Shown here: piece by piece, positions 21,901 through 28,994 of the stretch
Numbering within the stretch: position 1 is the stretch's first letter
How the letters are laid out: each line of letters begins with the position of its first letter
NCBI GenBank assembly: GCA_002751075.1
Contig: NAOQ01000072.1
Location: 115,107 to 144,100 of the forward strand
DNA length: 28,994 bases
Origin: Ichthyophonus hoferi
Lineage: Eukaryota; Opisthokonta; Ichthyosporea; Ichthyophonida; Ichthyophonidae
Direction of reading: 5' to 3'
Position numbers and translations under genes: made by a program
The notes under the pieces: model-generated
Database searches by the model: none
What the model saw: only the letters and a program-made list of their open reading frames with translations
What the model was told of the DNA's origin: nothing

Positions 21901-23024
21901 AATATAATATAGGTATGATACTAGCCATTGGGATACCAGAAATTTGGATAGTATTGACTCATAAAGTAAATATGCCAATACAACATTTTTAACGTTTTAA
22001 TTAATTCCCCAGAATTCTTTTAGCTGCAACGATTAAATGCATTTTTTGATGGAGTGGAGCTGATAAAGTGCTAAATATAGTTTAATTGTGAAACAGACAA
22101 TTGAATTGAAAACAATGATAAAAATAGGTGCCTCTTTAAGTATCTACTTTTTTTAAAAAGGAATAATCAAACTCATTTTATTTACCCTTTTTATTTATAT
22201 AAAAAAATCTATATATATTAAGCTGTAGATTACCCCGTGGTTCTGCCTTCAAGATCTTGGCCAAATACAAGTCCAAGCCACATGTATAATACTCTAGTTA
22301 TGTGAAAAAATATTTTACATATATAATTGCTACATACTTCCCTATAATAACAATACGAATTATCCTCTAATTTAATAAAAGATAAAAATAAATTTAAAAG
22401 TTTTCAAATTAAAATAAAAGAGGGAAAAAAGAAGAAGACAATAAAGATAATAGGATAATAGATAACTTGACTTGAACAGATAGCATGATGCCCTGATATG
22501 ACATTGACCTATCAGGATGATGGTGAACGTCATCTAACAAATGGATTCGGCTCAGTTCACATTACTAGTATTACTTTAGCAAAGAAAACAAATAAAATAG
22601 ATTACAAAGCATATCAATTTAATATTAATATGCAATAATTAATTAAACATAAAATATTATACCAAGTTTTTTATTAAATAATTATTACAAAGTAATACCA
22701 ACCCTTTGTATGGAAACCCACTTTGAGGATATGCAATGACCACAAAAACTTTAGCACATTATTTGTTACGAACATATGCCTTGCTTTACTCAATTGCAAT
22801 CTCCTATCTATTGCTCTTTGCTCTTTTTAAATAATAGTATTAGATTGGGTCCAGAAAATCCACACAAGAAAATTCTGCGCAAAAAAAATTGATTAGGTAT
22901 ATTATTGATTGGAAGTATTGTTAGTTTATGCCACTTGGTACTCAGTAAGCTGTTAACGGTTTACGTATCTTTTATGGAGCATTAAGTTGTGTTGAATCTG
23001 GTGTCGCTATACTAGGATACAAAA

Positions 23025-23045
23025 ATGACGTAGGCTACACGTCAT
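23025..23045. promoter_or_regulatory. Paired CRE half-sites in inverted repeat
   Basis: ATGACGT (23025-23031) and ACGTCAT (23039-23045) form a 7-bp inverted repeat around AGGCTAC, about 490 bp upstream of the zinc-finger start codon. The flanks ACAAAAA and TTTTTGT are also complementary. This could be a bZIP-bound promoter element. Confidence 0.4.
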
Positions 23046-23310
23046 GATGCGTTTTTGTAAATGATTCGAGGGTCGCAAAACCAAAGAAAATACAAAAAAA
23101 AAATGTAACGCTTTTAAATTTTTATAGTAAAAATTTGAAAATAATCTTTTATGAAAAACAAAAGAATTTTATATATATATATTCTATTATATTAGTATTT
23201 AGCGCGATTTTAACTATTGTCAATTTTTTGTTAATAGACAAAAAAGTGTCTTCTAAGGGCTTGATTGGTATTTTAAGATAACCAATGAAAGGTATTTAAG
23301 CGTTTTAAAA

Positions 23311-23375
23311 TCACATATGGCTAAGGAATGGTGCGACTGACCAACTAGAAAGCTTCCTGTTCGATCCATTCCCAA
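23311..23375 (+). pseudogene. tRNA-like Pol III promoter remnant (A and B boxes)
   Basis: TGGCTAAGGAATGG at 23318 resembles the tRNA A box (TRGCNNAGYNGG), and TGTTCGATCC at 23358-23367 resembles the B box (GGTTCGANNCC). The 41-nt distance between them is close to that in real tRNAs. The acceptor and anticodon stems do not pair properly, so this is not a working tRNA. It may be a tRNA pseudogene or the head of an old SINE. Confidence 0.35.
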
Positions 23376-23513
23376 ATCATTATTGTCTTAGATATTACAG
23401 GGCTCACCTACCTAAGCAGTTTAGACGCTAAACAAGTTGTTATCTATCGTTGATTTTGGTGAATGTTGTCATCATTCTGTACCCCAACTAAAAATATTAT
23501 AAAAACGTACGGC

Positions 23514-23525
23514 TATATATATATA
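23514..23525 (+). promoter_or_regulatory. TATA-rich element before the zinc-finger gene
   Basis: TATATATATATA lies 13 bp before the ATG at 23539, flanked by GGC and GTGCC. It is too close to the start codon for a normal TATA box unless transcripts begin at a later ATG or the leader is extremely short. It may be part of the 5' leader. Confidence 0.2.
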
Positions 23526-23538
23526 CGTGCCTTTTATC

Positions 23539-25149
23539 ATGAACGTTCAGTTAGATCATATTCGGTCTCAAAATGAATTGTGTTCGCTCAGTGCACCAAG
23601 TAGTCCTGGGATGGGCATGGCATTGAAGCAATGTACACTAGACATTAGGACGATGGCCTTGTCCCAACCAGGTTCACCTGTACTAAGATACCGTAGCCCG
23701 CTCAGTATTATGAAAAATTCACGTTCTATAAGAGGAAGGTCCGCCTCAGGGTCACTGATTCTTCCCAGAGAGAAATTTTTGCCAAAATCACTGCCTACTA
23801 ATATATCCATCTTGCCCAAGGTAAATAGGCATCTTTGCCATCTCGTCCTCATTCTCAATCTTGCACGAGCTTTTATCCTAGTTATTATTTTTATTCTTAT
23901 TTTTATTTTCTCACTATGATGTTTTTTATACGCTGTCATATATTAACTTGGTTGTCTTTGGATTAGGCTCCCAGGAGGCGGAGAAAACAGGCTGACCTTG
24001 AACTGATGTTCCGTTGTAGCTTTCCTGACTGCGAAAGAAAGTAATTGGCCCTTTATTGTTTTATATCTTATTTTTTAATTGTAGCTTTGTTTTTCAGTAG
24101 TGTTTTAGCTTTCAGTTTTGCTCTTTTAACAATATTCGCACAGTATGCATAAATAAGCTAACTTATTTTGAATGTACTTGTTCCCTTTGTGCTAAAAGTT
24201 GGCATGCTCCAGGGCGGGACTATTCAGCTCATACACGTTAATATATTATCATCGTATCTAGTGTAAGAAAATAGCCCAATTTTCTTACTTTTTTTGTTAC
24301 AGGTATGCCCTGGAGAACTCATTGCAACAACATTTACGCAACTTTCACAACATACGTACACCACCTCGCTCTCCCAATACTACAAAGCGCGTAGCCAAGC
24401 CCAAAAAACCACTCAACGAGGCCGTGCCTTTTTACTTTAGTCCTAGTCCTGATAAAGCACAATATGGCCAGAATATGAACCCATATTCTCCTATCATCTC
24501 GATTACATCATCACCTGTTATGGAGGAATCCGTGAGTCAGACCTCGTATAATAATTTCATGAACAATTTCACATCTACCCTGGCCAATCCGTTGATGCAA
24601 TGCGATACGACTGATGAAATGATGATTGACTTTGATAATTCACCTATAAACTTACTTGAAAAGATAGAACAACCTCACTCATTATATGTCCCCATATTTT
24701 ATTCATCACCTACGCCTGCCGATTCCATGAACCCTTCTCTTGTCAGAGACAGTGGCATTGATTTAGTGGATCAGTTTCTAGCCAACGGAAACGTAAAGAA
24801 CGAGAGTGGATTAGGAAAGACTTCCGATCGTGATTATCCTGTGAGTTATGCGGATCCTGATAGCATGAGTTCTCTCGATAACAATGGAGGGAGGTCTATG
24901 GTTAGCGATAGTACTATAGAATTTGTAAACCATATTTTAGAGAAAGGAGGAGAGGGAGTTAATATGGATACACAGCCGGTGGAACCATCTATGGAAATCA
25001 ATTTAAGTGACAGCACCGTAGAGCTTGTCAATCAATTTGTTGATGGCAAAGAGACGGGATTGGGTGACTATGATATCAATAATGTTAATGATATATTTTC
25101 TAAAATGCCGATGTTCAGTAGCGATGACCGGCCAGCTGAGTTTAACTAA
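23539..25149 (+). CDS. Single C2H2 zinc-finger protein, probable transcription factor
   Basis: Exons 23539-23820, 23967-24040 and 24303-25149 join in frame to 400 residues, with GTAAAT/TTAG and GTAATT/ACAG splice sites. The start is the first in-frame ATG. The N-terminal third is rich in Ser-Pro sites (SAPSSPG, SQPGSP, YRSPLS). A basic cluster, PRRRRK (96-101), could be a nuclear signal. One zinc finger follows (111-134): C-x4-C-x12-H-x4-H, with C111, C116, H129 and H134, split by intron 2. After it come TPPRSPN and FSPSPD, then a Ser/Asn/Asp-rich acidic tail. That tail holds three copies of a motif, DS(G/T)(I/V)(D/E)(L/F)V(D/N)(Q/H), at about 266, 319 and 353. A lone finger with Ser-Pro flanks suggests a MAPK- or CDK-controlled regulator; this is inference, and I recognise no ortholog. 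Confidence 0.88.
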
Positions 25150-25551
25150 ATAGGTATTTTGTTAATTATATATGTAATGAGCCATTTTAAAATGACGTCC
25201 GGATAATGGATGATAAATTTAGTGAGTATCAGTCAACACGGGTGTTGATGGGTACTATCCAGTGTATTTTGATTTACTTACGGAGCACAATATGCTAGAG
25301 AATAAGACAGTTTTGTATTCTTTTTGCGCTTTGTATTTATAAAATGATACAAGTTAATTAGATTTTGGGCAGTTGAAATGCTTATGGAGCTTAAATTAAT
25401 TTGTAATTGTATAAATACACGAAACAATAATATATAAAATAGATTTAGACTTCGAAGTTTTATTAAGCATTTATTTAATTCAAGTAGTTGAACCATAGAT
25501 GTTCAATATATGTTCATAGATTACAATGTAAACCGTGATGTCGCCTCATTG

Positions 25552-25557
25552 AATAAA
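25552..25557 (+). promoter_or_regulatory. Candidate polyadenylation signal (AATAAA) of the zinc-finger gene
   Basis: This AATAAA lies about 400 nt past the stop codon. No stronger evidence such as a GU-rich element is evident. Confidence 0.3.
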
Positions 25558-26156
25558 TCTTAAATATGCGTCAAACTTCGTTATATTCGTCACAACAGGC
25601 TAATGGAAGTGCTATTAAAAATATATAGTCGTATTTGGTCTAGTAATATAGGATCGTAAGTGATGTTCTCCTATCCAATAAGTATTATAAAGCGTCCGCT
25701 GGACGTTTATTTATTTTATTAAGCTAGAATACGAAATAACACATTAAGGGTTTATTTCAATAAAAAACTATCATCGAAATTCATTAAGATATGTGAAGGA
25801 TATAATTGATTTGATAAGAGGCAGTAAAAGTCATTGGAACTAATAAGATCTAGAATGGTAATTTATAGGATATTATAACCCTTTCAATATTCTTGTGTTG
25901 GTGCACTCTATTAAGGGGAATTAATCATCTTTTGTCACTATTGCTTCTGGGAGTTAAATTGTAATATTCACACCACGCATCAGATCATTTAGGCAATGAA
26001 TTTCATTGAATAACACTGGTTTCAAATAATTTAGCATTTTTCCTTAAAACAGATAGGATATTATCATTACTATCTATATATCATTAAAACTTAAGTAAAT
26101 ATTGTTCATTTTTTCGGGATCAACCTACTCCTACCACCAGCTACCATAGATGTTGC

Positions 26157-26415
26157 CTGTTTAACAAGAAACTCTCCCTTAAACCCGGAAAAACACATAA
26201 TAGCATTTCCTTAATATAGAGGAACATTCACATTTTATTTAGTTCAAAGTACTTATGCCATCTCTTGGAAACCATAAATATCAGCCAACTATAGCTCAAT
26301 TTAGATTTCATGCTACCGATTCACTGGAGACCTATATTGTCATTCATTTTAAACCAACACGAATACTATTGGCTTTAGGTTTACAGTTGTATTATGAATG
26401 ACTTGCCTATAGTGT
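26157..26415 (+). repeat. Dispersed repeat, copy A
   Basis: The copy starts with CTGTTTAACAAGAAACTC, shared exactly with copy B 1 kb downstream. A second strong block near its end reads ATTTTAA...GAAT..TATT.GGCT.TAGG, then TTGTATT..(A)AAT and TATAGT. The order is the same in both copies, and the middle is much diverged. It is an old interspersed repeat or segmental duplication with no coding capacity seen. Confidence 0.55.
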
Positions 26416-27162
26416 CAATCTGCCATTATTTTCTTGTCAAACAAAAGTGTTAAAATGAAGGGATAATATATATCAAGTATATATTTTTGCATCATGTTAT
26501 ATATAATTAATTTCTATAAATACCAATATTAATTACATGATTGTAATTATAGTCATTTGATATGACGTATGACATATACTGCAGATGTTATCCTCTCAGA
26601 TCTAAGCCACTTTTCCTCTACAGCTCGAATGTATTATTCTATTGTACTAATAGACCAATCAGGAGCATACCTATTTTATTTAAATTTTATTCTAAAATGA
26701 GTATACAATATACTTCAATTTTTATATATAAAAAAACTGTTATTAATATGACCAATTAAGTAGTTTTAATGACATGTTAGCAAATAAATAATCACCCAAT
26801 ACTTCATAAGAATTGCTCAGTCACTACGTATATAGGTGTCAATACTATAATTTTAAAAACTTAAGGAAGCGATATTTGATTAAAATACATAAGCTCATGA
26901 TTACTGTATCGCCAGGGTATTCTCTATCCTTAGCTATTATATACTCTCCTACATTCCTAGTAAGAATAAACAAAGCATAATGATAACTATGAAATAACAT
27001 GAGATGTAATTATATTTTGGATGTATATGTATTTATTCAATTAGGACATAATGAGAAGATAATAGATAAACAGTTTTTACATGCATGATTATATAAGAGC
27101 GTTGATACCTATATAATATTTATGTTTATTAATTCTTCTTAATACATTGTCTCAGAAGTCGT

Positions 27163-27432
27163 CTGTTTAACAAGAAACTCGACAAACACACTAAGGCTAC
27201 CACCAGTCTCTTAATTAAGAAAGGCATAAATCTTTGGTTTCACAAAACACACTATATCTGTTGTAGATCATTAGTTTTATTAACCAATTACTCACAATTT
27301 TAGACTGAATCTTATCAACCTATTGGTGGACTACATTTGCACTACTTAATCGGTCCAAAATCGATCATTTTAAGTAAAAATGAATGTTATTAGGCTATAG
27401 GCTTATAATTGTATTGTAAATCTCTTATAGTT
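27163..27432 (+). repeat. Dispersed repeat, copy B
   Basis: This is the partner of the repeat at 26157-26415, in the same orientation and of nearly the same length. The 18-bp start is identical, and the final 70 bp align with roughly two-thirds identity by eye. No terminal inverted repeats or target duplications are evident. Confidence 0.55.
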
Positions 27433-28075
27433 ATATCTATCTTTCATCATAAACAAGGTATGTTACAATCATGAAGCAATAATAATAATAATAATAATAT
27501 ATATATATTAATTATTAGAAATAAAACTAGTATATGTTGTACTGAATTCTATTTGATATAGTGTGGCTGATTTTTCTAGTTGGTCCATATAGTTATCAAT
27601 AGGCAAGGGAGAGACTAAATCCTTTGAGCCATGCTTGTAAGGTAAGCAATTGTTCTGAATTAAGATACGCTTTGAACATCTTACCCTAATATACCCTGTG
27701 CAATATTATCTATGTCACCATAAAATAACTAACAATGTATTATATATAGTATTATTCCAGTAGTCATTATTTTAATCTATGTATGAACCTATAGTAGCAC
27801 TTGTTATATTCCTTCTAAACGTCTGATTAGTTTGTGAGTGGGGCCATCATATAGTCTTGTAGATCCGTGATAATCAACCCACCATCCCTCACCATATGTA
27901 ATTACCTATATCTGATTAGCATATAAGGTCATAAGTAAAATAAACAACCAATAGTATAGAGCGAATAAAATTATAAAAGACCAATAAGCGTGCGGGACCC
28001 AATGCATGCAATAGGAATTCACTATACAGGGCACTGGTAGACCTGTATATTGTATATCTATCCCTATATTACAGG

Positions 28076-28812
28076 CTAATTTGACGGGGGAATATCAGGA
28101 AACATAGCAGGAATATTCGGGAATATTCTGTCAAACAGAGCCAAAGGTAAGTTCTGATAATACTGAAGGCGCTGTAGTTGATTGGCAGCCAGGGCATCTC
28201 TATCTACTGAGTGGCAGGTGGATGGGTCGGGACATCTTTTCGCTCTTTTCTTGGCTAGAAAGAAGAGAGGAGGATTGGTACAGAGGTTAGGCTTATGATT
28301 ATTACTGGATAGTAATGGGATGGTATACAAGCAGGAATGTACACACACATATATATATATATATATAAGTTGAAGGACAGAAAGAGATAGAAAAAGAGGG
28401 TATTGTATTAGGATAAGGTCTGCTAAAAATAATAATAATGTTATATATATATGCATGTATGTACGTGGTACACGTATATGTTTATGTATATAGATATATA
28501 TTTTTTATCATTGGATGGTTCTGGAGCATCTCTTCCGTTGGGCACGCTTGGTTTCATTAATTTTAATCAATACATTACAGCATAATATAATAGTAAAACA
28601 GTATAATAATACAGCAACATAACAGTATAGGAACGTAATCAACACCACCCCAACCTTACCTCTAGTAATCATTGCTCGATAATGACAATCCAGGTGACAT
28701 TTAGCCAATGCCTGCTCATGTTCCTCTAGTTTTCGCATGGCCTCTATACATAGAGAGAGTAAAGGCTGCACTCTGTTTACTGTGTAGCAATGGAGCGACC
28801 CATGTTTACGAG
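28076..28812 (-). CDS. Unknown protein, last two exons (5' part off window)
   Basis: Exon 28812-28660 follows an excellent pyrimidine tract and acceptor (CTTTCTTGCAG). It ends at G|GTAAGG. The terminal exon, 28254-28076, follows CTCTTCTTTCTAG. The phases agree (1 base plus 2 bases), giving ITR-A-KKRAKR across the junction and at least 109 C-terminal residues. The first exon has VQPLLSLCIEAMRKLEEHEQAL, probably helical, then AKCHLDCHYRAM. The second has a basic stretch, KKRAKRC, then PDPSTCHS and a proline/aromatic tail ending PDIPPSN. The Cys/His pairs (KCHLDCH, RCPDPSTCH) could bind zinc and the basic run could be a nuclear signal, but I recognise no family. The gene is convergent with the zinc-finger gene. 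The open frame continuing upstream of 28254 is intronic. Confidence 0.75.
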
Positions 28813-28879
28813 CTGCAAGAAAGAGGGTAGAGAAGGAGAGAGGGTTACAAAGAGGGAATGGGTAGGGTATAGAGCAGAT

Positions 28880-28994
28880 ATAGGATAGGATAGGATAAGA
28901 TAGGATAAGATAGGATAGAATAGTATAGGATAGGATAGGATAGAATAGGATAGGATAAGATAAGATAGGATAAGATAGGATAGAATAGTATAGG
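28880..28994. repeat. (AGGAT)n pentanucleotide array, runs off the window
   Basis: TAGGA/AGGAT units with variants AAGAT, GAATA and AGTAT begin about 65 bp before the acceptor of the preceding exon (on the minus strand) and continue past the right edge. In the transcript of the minus-strand gene this is an ATCCT-type repeat inside an intron. Confidence 0.9.

Larger units (their letters stand above)
20551..23300. other. Intergenic AT-rich region, no gene seen
   Basis: No spliced or open gene is apparent between the remnants and the zinc-finger gene promoter. The best small frame (20806-20943, 45 codons) has no recognisable feature. The region contains a CRE palindrome (21893-21900), a 10-bp-arm AT hairpin (21081-21103) and a paired CRE half-site (23025-23045). 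Confidence 0.5.
25150..28075. other. Convergent intergenic region
   Basis: About 2.9 kb lies between two convergent stop codons. I see no coding exon. It contains a candidate AATAAA (25552-25557) and two copies of an old repeat (26157-26415 and 27163-27432). The rest is AT-rich sequence with no visible structure; the short frames here have no protein-like features. Confidence 0.55.

Noticed and set aside
23568-23939. 123-codon minus-strand frame
   Set aside because: It is the antisense shadow of exon 1 of the zinc-finger gene, which has sound splice sites and continues into the C2H2 finger.
28255-28456. N-terminal hydrophobic extension of the terminal exon frame of the unknown gene
   Set aside because: It crosses a strong polypyrimidine tract and a TATATA/TGTGTG repeat. 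The CTTTCTAG acceptor in the middle restores phase with the previous exon, so the upstream part is intron.
28880-28994. Possible CRISPR-like or telomeric repeat at the right edge
   Set aside because: It is a simple AGGAT pentanucleotide array with point variants. It has no spacers and no telomere-type unit.

Overview
The window is eukaryotic nuclear DNA, about 70% A+T, with four spliced protein genes, long AT-rich introns and abundant micro- and minisatellites. There are no bacterial operons or ribosome binding sites. The lineage is uncertain. The pyruvate dehydrogenase kinase has a DEGGG G1 box and an NSMRA N-box, as in fungi, plants and protists, whereas animals have DRGGG and NAMRA. The SBDS protein keeps the LIDPGNYR form that recalls fungal Sdo1. 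An early-diverging fungus or another unicellular eukaryote with expanded introns fits best, but this is inference.

Layout. 1-1800: a broken coding relic on the + strand (about 150-1370), then a purine-rich stretch. 1811-4924 (-): a complete SBDS ribosome-maturation gene of six exons and 251 residues, with one GC-AG intron. 4925-8382: the divergent intergenic region to the next gene, with a decayed coding-like stretch, a diverged tandem duplication and a perfect 20-bp-arm hairpin. 8383-about 18196 (+): a pyruvate dehydrogenase kinase gene of at least 11 exons (411 residues assembled), whose introns each carry a different simple repeat. 18180-23300: a TATAC array, a 31-bp minisatellite, a hairpin followed by a T-run, hydrophobic coding-like remnants, CRE-like sites and a tRNA-like Pol III promoter remnant. 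23539-25149 (+): a complete three-exon C2H2 zinc-finger gene (400 residues) with three copies of a short unrecognised motif. 25150-28075: a convergent intergenic region with an old duplicated repeat. 28076-28812 (-): the last two exons of a gene of unknown function, continuing past the right edge behind an AGGAT array.

The genes do not form a pathway. SBDS acts in 60S ribosome maturation, PDK in mitochondrial control of pyruvate oxidation, and the zinc-finger protein is probably a transcription factor. Exon models come from joining splice sites in frame and comparing with remembered family sequences; none has been checked against transcripts. The most unusual items are the triple motif in the zinc-finger protein, the complementary repeat arrays in the PDK transcription unit, the unclear PDK C-terminus, the unknown Cys/His-containing gene at the right edge, and the relic at the left edge.
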